Shown here one piece after another: positions 1 through 11,245 of a stretch of 49,676 bases of DNA. Origin of the DNA: Gammaproteobacteria bacterium. GTDB lineage: Bacteria; Pseudomonadota; Gammaproteobacteria; Steroidobacterales; Rariloculaceae. The stretch spans positions 1 to 49,676 of the forward strand of contig JAJDVG010000054.1 in the NCBI GenBank assembly GCA_022826245.1. The letters run 5' to 3'. The position numbers and the translations under genes are program-made. The notes below the pieces were generated by a model. The model saw only the letters and a program-made list of their open reading frames with translations. It searched no databases and was not told the origin of the DNA. Positions within the stretch are counted from its first letter, which is position 1, and the number at the start of each line of letters is the position of its first letter.

Positions 1-19
1 ACCGGCAGTGCAACTCCCC
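1..19. repeat. Partial palindromic element (right arm only)
   Basis: The first 19 bases are identical to the right arm of the complete element that ends at 149, and the following 11 bases of spacer also repeat at 150-160. The rest of this copy lies before the window, so the tandem array has at least three units with a period of 130 bp. Confidence 0.8.
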
Positions 20-39
20 GACACGCCGCGCCGAGCCCT

Positions 40-149
40 GGGGAGGGGTACTACGGGCCGGTTGAGACCCTGGCGCGCAGGGATGCGGGCGCGGAGCGTA
101 CAGGGACGTATTCACCGCGTGTCTCAAGCGACCGGCAGTGCAACTCCCC
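40..149. repeat. 110-bp palindromic repeat element, copy 1
   Basis: The element starts GGGGAG and ends CTCCCC. Its left arm (about 40-68) pairs imperfectly with its right arm (about 121-149), leaving an inner segment of about 52 bp. The inner segment holds two CAGGGAYG motifs, at about 78-85 and 100-107. It is followed by a 20-bp spacer and a second copy exactly 130 bp on. This copy has more stem mismatches than the other two. It resembles REP/BIME- or MITE-type intergenic repeats; no transposase is linked to it here. Confidence 0.85.
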
Positions 150-169
150 GACACGCCGCGACGAGCCCA

Positions 170-1833
<1,664 letters not shown>

Positions 1834-1839
1834 GCTCGC

Positions 1840-3426
1840 GTGAATGCGATGGCCGAAGCCTCGGCGGCGCGCGCGCCGGACAGCTCGCGCATCCTCATAG
1901 TCGACTTTGGCGGGCAGTACACGCAACTGATTGCGCGCCGCGTGCGCGAGGCCGGGGTCTACAGCGAGATCCTGCCGTACGATGCCTCCAGCGCATCGAT
2001 AGAAGCGTTCGGCCCGTCGGGCGTGATCCTGTCCGGCGGCCCCGAGTCGGTCGGCGAGCAGGGCGCGCCGGAGGTCGACGACGCGGTCTTCGCTGCGCAG
2101 GTGCCTGTCCTGGGCATCTGCTACGGCATGCAGGCGCTTGCGGCGCGGTTCGGCGGCGACGTTCAGGGCGCGGACCATCGAGAATTCGGCCATGCCGAAG
2201 TCGAGCTCACGGGCGAAGATGCGTTGCTTTCGGGCCTCGTGCCGGTCGATCGCGAGCTCAAGGTGTGGATGAGTCACGGCGACCGGGTCGAAACGCTGCC
2301 TGAGGGATTCAAGGTGATCGCCGCCTCGCGCAATGCGCCGCTCGCGGGCATCGCGAACGAGGAGCGCGGCGTCTACGGCCTGCAGTTTCATCCCGAGGTG
2401 ACCCATACCGAGCACGGCTTCACGATCATCGAACGGTTCGTCCGGCAGATCTGCGCATGTCCCGGCGATTGGGAGCCTGCGAACATCGTTGCCGAACACA
2501 TCGAGCGGGTTCGCGCGGCGGTGGGCGGCGACAACGTGCTGCTCGGCCTGTCGGGCGGGGTGGATTCATCGGTCGTTGCGGCGCTGCTCAATGCGGCGAT
2601 CGGCGATCAGTTGACCTGCGTGCTCGTCGACAACGGACTGCTGCGCCTGAACGAAGCCGACCAGGTCATGGAGGTGTTCGCCGAGCATCTCGGCGTGCGC
2701 GTCATCCGCGTCGACGCCGAGGACCGGTTCCTGCGCGCGCTCGACGGCGTCGCCGATCCCGAGGAAAAGCGCAAGATCATCGGACGGGTTTTCATCGAAG
2801 TCTTCGAGGAGGAGGCCGGCAGGCTGGCGAACGTCCGCTGGCTCGCGCAGGGAACGATCTATCCCGATGTCATCGAGTCGGCCGGCGCCGCGACCGGCAA
2901 GGCCCACCTGATCAAGTCCCATCACAACGTCGGCGGCTTGCCCGAACGCATGCGGCTCAAGCTCGTCGAGCCGTTGCGCGATCTCTTCAAGGACGAAGTG
3001 CGCAAGATCGGTATCGAGCTCGGCCTGCCGAGCAAGGTGGTGCAGCGGCACCCGTTTCCCGGCCCCGGGCTCGGTGTGCGCATCCTCGGGCCCGTGCGCA
3101 AGGAATTTGCCGACGTGCTCCGCCGCGCGGACGACATATTCGTCGGCGAACTGCGCTCGCAGGGCCTCTACGACCAGGTGAGCCAGGCCTTCGTCGTGTT
3201 CATGCCCGTCAAGTCGGTCGGCGTCATGGGCGACGGCAGGCGCTACGACTACGTCGTGGCCCTGCGCGCGGTCGAGACCGTCGACTTCATGACGGCGTCC
3301 TGGGCGCGCCTGCCGTACGACTTCCTCGATCATGTGTCGCGGCGAATCATCAACGAGATTCCCGGCATCTCCCGGGTGACCTACGACGTTTCCGGAAAGC
3401 CGCCCGCCACGATCGAGTGGGAATGA
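1840..3426 (+). CDS. guaA: GMP synthase (glutamine-hydrolysing)
   Basis: This enzyme converts XMP, ATP and glutamine to GMP. The 528-residue product has an N-terminal class I glutamine amidotransferase domain with Cys94 (GICYGMQ), His184 and Glu186 (FHPEV). It continues with an ATP-pyrophosphatase domain with the P-loop SGGVDS at 238-243 and a C-terminal dimerisation domain ending PPATIEWE, as in the family. The GTG at 1840 is preferred over ATG 1849 because GGAG (1827-1830, at the end of guaB) is 9 bp from it. Its stop overlaps the tadA start by 4 bp. Confidence 0.97.
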   Translation: MNAMAEASAARAPDSSRILIVDFGGQYTQLIARRVREAGVYSEILPYDASSASIEAFGPSGVILSGGPESVGEQGAPEVDDAVFAAQVPVLGICYGMQALAARFGGDVQGADHREFGHAEVELTGEDALLSGLVPVDRELKVWMSHGDRVETLPEGFKVIAASRNAPLAGIANEERGVYGLQFHPEVTHTEHGFTIIERFVRQICACPGDWEPANIVAEHIERVRAAVGGDNVLLGLSGGVDSSVVAALLNAAIGDQLTCVLVDNGLLRLNEADQVMEVFAEHLGVRVIRVDAEDRFLRALDGVADPEEKRKIIGRVFIEVFEEEAGRLANVRWLAQGTIYPDVIESAGAATGKAHLIKSHHNVGGLPERMRLKLVEPLRDLFKDEVRKIGIELGLPSKVVQRHPFPGPGLGVRILGPVRKEFADVLRRADDIFVGELRSQGLYDQVSQAFVVFMPVKSVGVMGDGRRYDYVVALRAVETVDFMTASWARLPYDFLDHVSRRIINEIPGISRVTYDVSGKPPATIEWE

Positions 3427-3887
3427 GCGGGTCGGCGACGTTCGACCTCGACTGCATGCGCCGCGCGCTCGCCCGCGCGCAAGCCGCCGGACGGGATGGT
3501 GAAGTGCCCGTCGGCGCCGTGCTCGTTGCGGCCGACGGTACGCTGCTTGCTGAGGCCGCCAACGCTTCGATCAGCCGCCACGACCCGACGGCGCACGCCG
3601 AAGTCCTCGCGCTGCGTCATGCCGGCGCGGCGCTCGGCAACTACCGCCTGCCCGGGACGACGCTATACGTGACGCTGGAACCTTGTCCGATGTGCGCGAG
3701 CGCGCTCGTGCATGCGCGGGTCGCGCGTATCGTCTTCGCCGCCGCGGACCCGAGAACGGGCGCCTGCGGTTCCGTGTTCGATCTCGTCAGGGACGAGCGC
3801 CTCAATCATTCGATCGAGGTCGAGGGTGGGGTGCTGGAAGACGAAGCGGCGAAGCTGCTCAGGGATTTCTTTATCGCGCGGCGGTGA
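3423..3887 (+). CDS. tadA: tRNA-specific adenosine deaminase
   Basis: This enzyme deaminates A34 to inosine in the anticodon of tRNA-Arg, allowing wobble decoding. The 154-residue product has the zinc deaminase motifs HAE (His58, catalytic Glu60) and PCPMC (Cys88, Cys91), and the ACGSVFDL segment typical of bacterial TadA. The start ATG overlaps the guaA stop as ATGA, showing translational coupling. Its last 17 bases overlap the end of the convergent mltF gene. Confidence 0.95.
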   Translation: MSGSATFDLDCMRRALARAQAAGRDGEVPVGAVLVAADGTLLAEAANASISRHDPTAHAEVLALRHAGAALGNYRLPGTTLYVTLEPCPMCASALVHARVARIVFAAADPRTGACGSVFDLVRDERLNHSIEVEGGVLEDEAAKLLRDFFIARR

Positions 3888-5256
3888 GCGGCTCATCGTC
3901 CGCGGTGACTTCGTCGGCTGTCATCCACTGCAGCAGGTCGAAATAACGCTGGATGTTGTCGACATACACCCGGGATACGGATCCGGGCGCATAGCCGTGC
4001 TTCACGCGCTTGTACCAGCGCTCGTCCTCCAGCAGCGGCAGCCGCGCGCGAACGTCGTCCCAGCGATCGGGATCGCCGCCCTGGATCTGCGTGATGATCC
4101 GGGCGTCCTCGAGGTGGCCGAAGCCCAGGTTATAGGCCGCGACAGCAAGCCACAGCTTGTCCGGCTCGGCAATGCGGTCGGGGATCTTGTCCTGCACGCG
4201 TTTCAGATAACGCGCGCCGCCGAGGATGCTCTGGCGCGGATCGTTGCGATCGGCGATGCCCACGATCTCGGCCGTGTGCTGCGTCACCATCATCAGCCCG
4301 CGTACGCCGGTCGGCGAGACGGCCCGGGGGTTCCAGTGCGACTCCTGATAAGCCATCGCCGCGAGCAGGCGCCAGCTTATCCCGGTTTCAAGCTCCGCTT
4401 CCTCGAACAGCGTGCGGTATCGGCTGAGCCGCGTGCGGAAGTTCCGGGCGAAAGCTCGCGATTCCACATAGTCGAACTCCCGTGCGCTCACGTTGTACCT
4501 GTCGAGTACGGCCTGCAGCTCGCCGCTCGCCGCGATCTGCGCGAAGTAGGCGGCGACCTGCGCGCCGAGTTCGCTTGCTCCCGGCGGCAGGGCCCAGGCC
4601 ATCTCGCCGCTCTGGCCGATGCTGAAGGCCGCGCGCACTTCGGGGTAGGCGTTGCGCAGCAATTGAAGCGCCGTTGAATCAACTACGGTGTAGTCGATTT
4701 CGCCCTGGGCCACCTGACGGACCAGTTCCTCGACACTCGCTCCCGGATGCTCGACCCATTCGAGGCCCGCATGCTCGATGCGTGCCTGCTCGAGAAGTTC
4801 AACGTCGATCGACCCGGCGAGCACGGCGAGCTGTCCGCCGACCAGGTCCGGTATGGCGCGGGGTCGCGGCGCGTTGCGCCGGTAAACGACCGCCTGTTCG
4901 ACACGCTGGTATCCGGGGCCGAAATCAACGAGCTTGCTCCGCGTATCGGTGACCGTCAGATTGGCGGCGCCGATGTGAACTCTGCCGCTTGCGACATCGT
5001 CGATGATCTGCTGAAAGCTGCCGGCTATCTCGATGCGAAGCTCGACGCCAAGCCGCCGGGCAAAACCGCTTGCCAGTTCGTATTCGATGCCGCGGCCTTC
5101 CTCGTCATGGGTATAGAACGTCGTCGGTGCGTGCCGCGTGATGACGGACAGTTCACCGTTTTGCAGGATCTGCTCGAGCGGCGTGGGCGGCGGCGAGCAT
5201 GAGCCAAGCAACAAGCCGAGGACGATGGCAGGCAACGATCTCACGGTCGCGGTCAT
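3871..5256 (-). CDS. mltF: Membrane-bound lytic murein transglycosylase F
   Basis: This is a peptidoglycan-cleaving lipoprotein of the periplasm. From the ATG at 5256 the 461-residue product starts with a lipoprotein signal (lipobox LLGSC, Cys20). A solute-binding-protein family 3 domain follows (about 30-260), then an SLT goose-type lysozyme-like domain with the motif AYQESHW and catalytic Glu305. The order of binding domain then SLT domain is diagnostic for MltF. An open frame extends upstream to 5400, but only the 5256 start puts the signal peptide at the N-terminus. The gene converges on tadA with a 17-bp overlap, as gene order around guaA-tadA suggests for Gammaproteobacteria. Confidence 0.93.
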   Translation of the reverse strand: MTATVRSLPAIVLGLLLGSCSPPPTPLEQILQNGELSVITRHAPTTFYTHDEEGRGIEYELASGFARRLGVELRIEIAGSFQQIIDDVASGRVHIGAANLTVTDTRSKLVDFGPGYQRVEQAVVYRRNAPRPRAIPDLVGGQLAVLAGSIDVELLEQARIEHAGLEWVEHPGASVEELVRQVAQGEIDYTVVDSTALQLLRNAYPEVRAAFSIGQSGEMAWALPPGASELGAQVAAYFAQIAASGELQAVLDRYNVSAREFDYVESRAFARNFRTRLSRYRTLFEEAELETGISWRLLAAMAYQESHWNPRAVSPTGVRGLMMVTQHTAEIVGIADRNDPRQSILGGARYLKRVQDKIPDRIAEPDKLWLAVAAYNLGFGHLEDARIITQIQGGDPDRWDDVRARLPLLEDERWYKRVKHGYAPGSVSRVYVDNIQRYFDLLQWMTADEVTADDEPLTAAR

Positions 5257-5416
5257 CAGCTTCGGGAGGGGCGGGCGATTATACCCGTGCATTGCCGAAT
5301 GGCAAGCCTGTTCGCAGTGGTGTCCCAACATGAAGGCCATGACTCGGCGCGAAATGCTGCACGCCCTCCTCGTTTGCTGGCTCTGAATAAGGTTAACCAT
5401 ATATAAATCAATAAGT

Positions 5417-5445
5417 AATTTAGTCTAGTTGATAAAAGACTTCAA
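5417..5445 (-). promoter_or_regulatory. Candidate mltF promoter
   Basis: On the minus strand TTGAAG (5445-5440) and TAAATT (5422-5417) are separated by exactly 17 bp inside the AT-rich island. Transcription from here would give a leader of about 150 nt before the ATG at 5256. Confidence 0.5.
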
Positions 5446-5524
5446 TATTTCGCGACGGTCATGCCGGGGTTTTTGCGGGGCGCTGCTTGTTATGGAACTG
5501 TTGCAAACGGGATAACGACCGGCG

Positions 5525-5556
5525 TTGGAGCCCATGGCGACGGGTCCGACTATAAT
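5525..5556 (+). promoter_or_regulatory. Candidate promoter of the mechanosensitive channel gene
   Basis: A perfect -10 hexamer TATAAT lies at 5551-5556, 37 bp before the ATG at 5594. The best -35 candidate, TTGGAG at 5525-5530, has a long 20-bp spacer, so the -35 assignment is weak. Confidence 0.45.
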
Positions 5557-5593
5557 CGCGGCTTGCACGTAGACCGGTCCGGGTGGTCAGGGA

Positions 5594-6826
5594 ATGCTGG
5601 AGCTGTTGCAGGGGTTTGACCCGACGATCATTGCGGGGGCAGGTGCGCTGCTCCTGCTTGTGGTGGCCGTCGTTGCCGATGTCATCGTGAAGCGGGTGCT
5701 GCTGCGCGTTGTGCGCAGGGCGGCCACGAGCGGCGCGATCCCTTGGGGCGACGCACTCGTCAGGCACAAGGTGTTCGCGCGTCTCGCGCATATCGTTCCG
5801 GCGCTGATCGTCTCCGGCGGCATCGGGCTCCTGCCGGGCTTCTCCGAGCAGGTCGTGCAAGTCGTCCGGAACGTGGCCGTCGGCTACATCGTGCTGATGC
5901 TGACGATGGCGCTCGGCGCGACGCTCAGGGCCGCCAACGAGATCTACGAATCCTACCCGCTGTCGCGCGTGCGGCCGCTCAAGGGCGTCGTCCAGCTCGT
6001 GCAGATCGTCGTCTACATCATCGGCGGCATCCTGGTCGTCGCAACCGTCTTCGAGCAGTCGCCGTTGCTGTTGCTCAGCGGCTTCGGCGCGATGACGGCC
6101 GTGTTGCTGCTTGTCTTCAAGGACACGATTCTCGGCCTCGTCGCGAGCGTTCAGCTCACCGCGCTCGACATGCTCCGGGTCGGCGACTGGATCGAGATGC
6201 CGCAATGCGGCGCCGACGGCGATGTCGTTGAGGTGTCGCTGCACACGATCAAGGTCCAGAACTGGGACAAGACCGTGACGACGATCCCGACCCACCGGCT
6301 GATCGCCGAGTCGTTCAGGAACTGGCGCGCGATGTCGGAATCGGGCGGTCGCCGCATCAAGCGCGCGGTCAACATCGATCAGGCGTCGATCCGGTTTCTC
6401 GACGCCGACGAGGTCGGGGATCTCAAGCGATTCGCGCTGATCGAAGGCTATCTGAACGAAAAGCAGCGCGAGCTTGCCGATGCACAGGCGCAGCTCGGCG
6501 AGCTTGGCAGCGTCAGCGTCAATCGGCGCCGTCTGACCAACGTCGGCACCTTCCGCGCCTACACCCTGGCCTATCTCAAGGCGCACGTGAAGATCAACAG
6601 GGACATGACGCTGCTGGTCCGCCAGAAGCCGCCCGGTCCGCAGGGATTGCCGATCGAGATCTACTGTTTCACGAAGAGCACCGACTGGATCGTTTACGAG
6701 GATGCGCAGTCGGACATCTTCGATCACCTGCTTTCGATACTGCCGGAGTTCGGGCTGCGCCTGTTCCAGGACCCGGCGGGCTCGGACATTGCGAAGCTCC
6801 TCGACCACACACAGGTTTCCCGATGA
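5594..6826 (+). CDS. ybdG: YbdG/MscM-type mechanosensitive ion channel
   Basis: This is an inner-membrane channel of the MscS superfamily that relieves hypo-osmotic stress. The 410-residue length is close to E. coli YbdG (415). N-terminal transmembrane segments lie at about residues 10-32, 60-80, 92-115 and 135-180. They are followed by the pore-lining and beta-domain signature FKDTILGLVASVQL and GDWIEM (about residues 177-203). The soluble domain includes the YbdG-type insertion around 215-330. The next gene starts inside its stop codon (4-bp overlap), so the two are co-transcribed. Confidence 0.88.
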   Translation: MLELLQGFDPTIIAGAGALLLLVVAVVADVIVKRVLLRVVRRAATSGAIPWGDALVRHKVFARLAHIVPALIVSGGIGLLPGFSEQVVQVVRNVAVGYIVLMLTMALGATLRAANEIYESYPLSRVRPLKGVVQLVQIVVYIIGGILVVATVFEQSPLLLLSGFGAMTAVLLLVFKDTILGLVASVQLTALDMLRVGDWIEMPQCGADGDVVEVSLHTIKVQNWDKTVTTIPTHRLIAESFRNWRAMSESGGRRIKRAVNIDQASIRFLDADEVGDLKRFALIEGYLNEKQRELADAQAQLGELGSVSVNRRRLTNVGTFRAYTLAYLKAHVKINRDMTLLVRQKPPGPQGLPIEIYCFTKSTDWIVYEDAQSDIFDHLLSILPEFGLRLFQDPAGSDIAKLLDHTQVSR

Positions 6827-7614
6827 GAAAGACCGCTTTCATATCCTTGCTGATCCTGCTGCCCGTCGCGCTGTTCGCGCTTGCCCACGCGGACCGCGAG
6901 CAACGCATGGCGCCGGGGAACTGGCGCGACGCAAGCCGCGAAGCGGTCGGGCTCGCGCCCGATCCGGCGGTCGTGTCCGAAGGCGTGGTTCAGGTCTACG
7001 CCGCGCGCGCGGTGCGCTGGCGCGGTTATTTCGGCGTGCACACCTGGATCGCCGCAAAGCCGAGCAAGGCGGAGGAATACACGGTTTACGAGGTCATAAG
7101 CTGGGGGCTCAGGCGGAGCGGCACGACGGTCAGGGTCAGCAATCGCATCCCCGACAGCCGCTGGTACGGCAATGCGCCGGAGCTTCTGGCGGACCTTCGC
7201 GGCGCGGGCGTCGACGATGTCATCGCCCGCATCGAAGCCGCGGTCGACGAATACCCCTGGACGGGCGAGTACGGCGTGTGGCCCGGGCCGAACTCGAACA
7301 CGTTCACGGCTTTCGTGCTGCGTGCGGCGCCCGAAGTGCGAGCCGACCTGCCTGGAAACGCCATCGGCAAGGACTACCTCGGGCCGAGACTGGTCGCGAA
7401 GTCGCCGAGCGGCACGGGTTTCCAGTTCAACGTGCTCGGCGTGCTCGGAGTGCTGGTCGGAATCGAGGAGGGGCTCGAACTCAATGTGCTCGGGCTGACC
7501 TTCGGGCTCGACCCGAATCAGCTTTCGTTGAAATTGCCGCTGGCCGGGCGTCTGGGCTTCGGCGCCGTCGGCGACGCCCGTGCGCTCGAGTCCGAGACCG
7601 GCGACATGCAGTGA
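6823..7614 (+). CDS. DUF3750 family exported/membrane protein
   Basis: The 263-residue protein has an N-terminal signal or anchor (MRKTAFISLLILLPVALFAL). Its core matches what I know of DUF3750: VHTWIAAKPS, the YGNAPELLADLRG segment, and WPGPNSNTF. The function of this family is not known. It overlaps the channel gene by 4 bp, which suggests a shared envelope role. A strong hairpin follows 3 bp after its stop. Confidence 0.8.
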   Translation: MRKTAFISLLILLPVALFALAHADREQRMAPGNWRDASREAVGLAPDPAVVSEGVVQVYAARAVRWRGYFGVHTWIAAKPSKAEEYTVYEVISWGLRRSGTTVRVSNRIPDSRWYGNAPELLADLRGAGVDDVIARIEAAVDEYPWTGEYGVWPGPNSNTFTAFVLRAAPEVRADLPGNAIGKDYLGPRLVAKSPSGTGFQFNVLGVLGVLVGIEEGLELNVLGLTFGLDPNQLSLKLPLAGRLGFGAVGDARALESETGDMQ

Positions 7615-7617
7615 GCC

Positions 7618-7648
7618 GCACTCCGGGTCGTCCTGCAGCCCGGAGTGC
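7618..7648. terminator. Hairpin between convergent genes
   Basis: A perfect 10-bp stem (GCACTCCGGG at 7618-7627 with CCCGGAGTGC at 7639-7648) encloses an 11-nt loop between the DUF3750 stop and the aminotransferase stop. There is no clear U-run, so it may be a bidirectional mRNA-end hairpin rather than a full intrinsic terminator. Confidence 0.5.
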
Positions 7649-7668
7649 AGGATCGTTGAATGCGGTCG

Positions 7669-8937
7669 CTACCGTTCCATCGCATAGGGCTCGCGCAGCC
7701 GGTACTCCGGGTTCCGGTCGAGCCAGGCAGACAGCCGATCCTCGCGTTCCAGCGCTGCCGGAATGAACTGAAGCGCCTGACTTAGCCGGTCGTTCGGTTC
7801 CGCGCAACTGAAGCGCAGAAAGCCCGCGCCCGCGTCGCCGAAACACTCCCCGCCGAGACAGGCGATGCCGAAGTCGTCGTCGGCGCCCTCGAGCAGGAAG
7901 AGCGCAAGACCGTGGCTCGTCACGCCGAGTCGGTTGCACACGGGCGCGACGTTCGGAAACACATAGAACGTCGCGGTCGGCGGCAGCGTATGGAAGCCTT
8001 CGATGGTGTTCAGGCCTTCGGTGAGCAGCACGACCTTGTCGCGGAACTCGAGCATCGTGGTATCGCGTTCGCCATGGTCCCGCTCGAGCGCTGCCGTGCC
8101 CGCCAGTTGCACGAGGGGCGGCGTGCACGACAGTGTCGTGTTGATCATCTTGCCAATCGCGTCGGCGATCTCCGGCGACGACACGGCGAAACCGAGCCGC
8201 CAGCCGCTCATGCTGTAGGACTTGCTGAACGTGAAGGCCGCCACGCAGTGCTCCATCATCCCGGGCTGACTGAGCACCGAGTGATGGGCGCCTTCCCAGA
8301 CCATGTGGCAGTAGGGTTCGTCGCTGAAGAGCGCGACGTCGCGGCCGCGGATCAGGTCGGCGATAGTCGCAAGGTCGTCCTCGGTCGCGACTCCGCCTGT
8401 CGGATTGTGCGGTGAGTTGAGCAGTATCGCCCGTGGCGACGGGTCCTCGGCCAGGAATCGCTCGATGTCGGCGATATCCGGCCTGAAGCGGTTCGATTGC
8501 CTGAGCGGGACCATGACCGCGCGCCCCCCGCGTCGCTCGATGTTCGGCACGTAGGTCGGAAAGTACGGACTGAAGACGAGCACGCCGTCGCCCGGATTGA
8601 GCACGGCTTCGCAGAAGAACTGCTCGAAAACCTTGGCTCCCGGTCCCGCAACGACATTCTCGGCTTCGGCCGGTATGCCGAACTCGGTCCGGACGAACTT
8701 CGCCGCAGCCTGGCGGAACTCCGGAATTCCGGGGGAAGGACAATAGTGGGTCTGGTGATTCTCGATCGCCTCGATGCCGCCGTCGCGGGCGCCGGCCGTG
8801 CTGTCGAACGGGCTGTCGCCGATCTCGAGTTCGACCACGTCCTTGCCGGCCGCCTTCAGTGATTTTGCTATGGCGAGCACGGTGAACGCGGTCTCCACGG
8901 TCAGGGAGCGCGCGAATTCGCTGAGTTTCACGGTCAC
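7669..8937 (-). CDS. Pyridoxal-phosphate aminotransferase, class I/II
   Basis: This is a cytoplasmic fold-type I PLP enzyme of 422 residues. It shows NSPHNPTGG (Asn178 contacts PLP), Asp206 in SDEPY, the Schiff-base Lys239 in FSKSYSMSGWR, and an Arg in the C-terminal FLRFSCA that would bind the substrate carboxylate. This fits aspartate/aromatic-type aminotransferases; the substrate cannot be read from the sequence. The GTG at 8937 is chosen because GAGGA lies 7-8 bp before it on the minus strand, while GTG 8931 is too close. Stop-to-start spacing to the upstream beta-helix gene on the same strand is 47 bp. Confidence 0.85.
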   Translation of the reverse strand: MTVKLSEFARSLTVETAFTVLAIAKSLKAAGKDVVELEIGDSPFDSTAGARDGGIEAIENHQTHYCPSPGIPEFRQAAAKFVRTEFGIPAEAENVVAGPGAKVFEQFFCEAVLNPGDGVLVFSPYFPTYVPNIERRGGRAVMVPLRQSNRFRPDIADIERFLAEDPSPRAILLNSPHNPTGGVATEDDLATIADLIRGRDVALFSDEPYCHMVWEGAHHSVLSQPGMMEHCVAAFTFSKSYSMSGWRLGFAVSSPEIADAIGKMINTTLSCTPPLVQLAGTAALERDHGERDTTMLEFRDKVVLLTEGLNTIEGFHTLPPTATFYVFPNVAPVCNRLGVTSHGLALFLLEGADDDFGIACLGGECFGDAGAGFLRFSCAEPNDRLSQALQFIPAALEREDRLSAWLDRNPEYRLREPYAMER

Positions 8938-8984
8938 GGGTAGTCCTCGGGATGAAGAGAAGGGGGCGGAGTTCGGTCGCCGGA

Positions 8985-11009
8985 CTAGCGCGTCTCGGGT
9001 CTCGGCCCATAGTGCGGTCGCCGCGTGCCGAGCTCGTAAGCGCCGAGGTCGGGCGCGTTGCCGGTGAAGCCGTCGGTGATCGTCGGCAGCACCGTACCGG
9101 TGTCGACGGCCGCCGACCGCGCGCGCAGCCGGAAGTCGAAATCGTCGGGATCGACGAGGCGCGTCGGATCGGAGAAGTCGGGCGGCGGCACGTTGCGGAA
9201 CACGGAGTAGTCGATTTCCCGGCTGTGGCGGTCTTGGCCCGTCGCGGCGGCGTATTCGGCGAGTGTCGCAAACTGCCTGATCTCGCGCTCGGGGCCGTAG
9301 TGGGGCGCCTGCCCGTGCGGCGGTGAGTTCCATTGATAGGCCACGCGCGAGCGGCGATTCGGCAGGAAACCGTTGTAGTCCGACGAGCTGTAGTTCGTGT
9401 GCGTATCGATGGCGAACACGGCGTCGCGTGCGCCCTGGCCGAGGATCAGGTTGTTGCGGAAGTGAATGTTCGATGCCGGCGTCAACTGCGAAATCTCGCC
9501 GACATAGGTGTTCTGGTAGACGAGCACGCCGGCCGGATCGCCGTGAATCTTGAGCGGACCGAAGATCCCGTTGTAGACGACGTTGCGCACGAAATACGCG
9601 GGTCCGCCGAAGATCGGCTGCGGGCTCATGGCTCCGGTCGCCGCGTTGAAGCAGCGGTTGTTGAATATGCGGATGTTGTGCATGGCGCCGTCCGCTTCGA
9701 AACAGTTGTCGTGCACGTTGCTGACGTCGTTGTTGTGGATGTCGATCGAGACGGGCATGCGGTCCCGGGGCGTGTCCGGATAGCCGTCGGGCATCCCGTA
9801 GGTCGCGTGGTCGATGCCGTCGTGGAAGCCGCTGATGCTGTTGTACGCGATCACGTGTCCCGAGCCGTAGACGGCGACCGCGTAGTACGACCTGAGCCTG
9901 CGCCGGGCATCGAAGCCGGGCAGCTCGCTCCATGGCGCGCCGAACCAGCCGAACAGCGAATCCGGGTCGTGCCGGCCGGTCATGACATTGTCGGCAATGT
10001 AGAAATTGCCGGAACCCGAGTAGTCGCTGTGGATCGCAACACCCACGTCTTCAAACCGGGAGCGCTTTACCGTGAGGCCGCGTGCGCCGGCAATCCCCTT
10101 GCGGCCGGCCTCGATCGCCGTTCTCGTGTTGCGAAACGTGATGCCCTCGAAGTAGACGTGATCCGCGCCCATCACGTTGAAGAGCACGTCGTTGCCGTCG
10201 CCGTCGAAGACGACCTCGCCGTCACCGGCCGCCCGGATGGCGATCGGCCGATCCTCGGTTCCGCCTTGCGTTAGGTAGTAGGTGCCGTCCCAGGGCGTTC
10301 CGCAGCACGTTGCGAAGTCGGACAGGATTTCGTGGCTGTAGTTGGTCCGGTCGTCCCGGTAGACCCCGGCGTGCACGAGCACGGTGTCGCCGGGGCGCAC
10401 GCGCGGCGGCGATGCGCGGCTCCAGTCGCCGCCGATGGCCTCCATGTAGTACGCGGCCAGCAGGCCCATGAAGGCAGGCGCCTGCCTGCCGCCTTCGTGG
10501 CCGGGCGGATAGACATGAAAGACCCGCCCGCCGGCATACGGCATCGGTTCGCTGCGCGTTCGGGCTTCGACGGTGCGCACGGCCTCTCCCTCGACGCCGT
10601 CGGGATCGCTGAGTTCGAAGCGAATCTCGTAATCCGTGCCGGCCTCGAGGTTGAACAGACTGCCCGCGAACATGTTCGGCGCGGTGTAGTCGAGCGTCTC
10701 CCAGAGCACGGTCCGCTCGCCGTTGAGCCTGAGCAGCGGCAGGCCGTCACGCCAGTCCGGCTCGCCGCGCTGCCGGTACATGACGGCGACTTCGGAGTCG
10801 CGGTTGTCGTCGCCTTCGACGTACCACTCGAAGCCGAGGGAGATCAGTGTCGGCGGTTCGACGATGAGTTCGCCCGGCCGCACTGCGGCCCGCCGTTGGG
10901 CGGCGGCATCCGTCGCGGCCAGTACGAGCAGCGCAGCACAAAACGACGCCGCCTGCAGGTTTGCGAGCGCGGCGGGAGTGGAGGATGCCGAACGCGGGCT
11001 GCGTGTCAT
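8985..11009 (-). CDS. Exported right-handed parallel beta-helix protein
   Basis: The 674-residue protein has a signal peptide (hydrophobic FCAALLVLAATDAAAQ, cleavage near AAAQ). An Ig/fibronectin-like segment with LEAGTDYEIRFELSDPDG follows, then a long parallel beta-helix (about residues 210-600) with PGDTVLVHAGVYRD and many short repeated turns ending in N-rich loops. It ends near APDLGAYE, a common end for this class. Such folds occur in polysaccharide lyases, but I see no lyase active-site signature. The start at 11009 gives the best signal peptide; an open frame extends further upstream. Confidence 0.8.
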   Translation of the reverse strand: MTRSPRSASSTPAALANLQAASFCAALLVLAATDAAAQRRAAVRPGELIVEPPTLISLGFEWYVEGDDNRDSEVAVMYRQRGEPDWRDGLPLLRLNGERTVLWETLDYTAPNMFAGSLFNLEAGTDYEIRFELSDPDGVEGEAVRTVEARTRSEPMPYAGGRVFHVYPPGHEGGRQAPAFMGLLAAYYMEAIGGDWSRASPPRVRPGDTVLVHAGVYRDDRTNYSHEILSDFATCCGTPWDGTYYLTQGGTEDRPIAIRAAGDGEVVFDGDGNDVLFNVMGADHVYFEGITFRNTRTAIEAGRKGIAGARGLTVKRSRFEDVGVAIHSDYSGSGNFYIADNVMTGRHDPDSLFGWFGAPWSELPGFDARRRLRSYYAVAVYGSGHVIAYNSISGFHDGIDHATYGMPDGYPDTPRDRMPVSIDIHNNDVSNVHDNCFEADGAMHNIRIFNNRCFNAATGAMSPQPIFGGPAYFVRNVVYNGIFGPLKIHGDPAGVLVYQNTYVGEISQLTPASNIHFRNNLILGQGARDAVFAIDTHTNYSSSDYNGFLPNRRSRVAYQWNSPPHGQAPHYGPEREIRQFATLAEYAAATGQDRHSREIDYSVFRNVPPPDFSDPTRLVDPDDFDFRLRARSAAVDTGTVLPTITDGFTGNAPDLGAYELGTRRPHYGPRPETR

Positions 11010-11245
11010 CGCGTGCCACCCGTGGTCATCGCCGCAAACGACAGTACGGTCAAGCATGGCGCGTGCCGCGCCGCGGAGCCCGGACGGTCGGTCAGGGGCG
11101 AATTCCAATACCAAAAAACCAGTCTGCACGATCCCCGGCGGGGTTGACAAACGGGCGAACGGGCCTGTCGGTATGCGGTACGCGCCCACCTGTAGCGCGG
11201 CCGCAATATTGCACTTGAATCGATTGCCGGAAGCGCCGATGATGC

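Larger units (their letters stand above)
5257..5593. other. Divergent intergenic region with AT-rich island
   Basis: This region separates mltF from the YbdG-like channel gene. Bases 5384-5450 are strikingly AT-rich against a GC-rich background and hold the best promoter-like match on the minus strand. A perfect TATAAT lies near the channel gene. I see no RNA gene or small reading frame with support. Confidence 0.6.
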
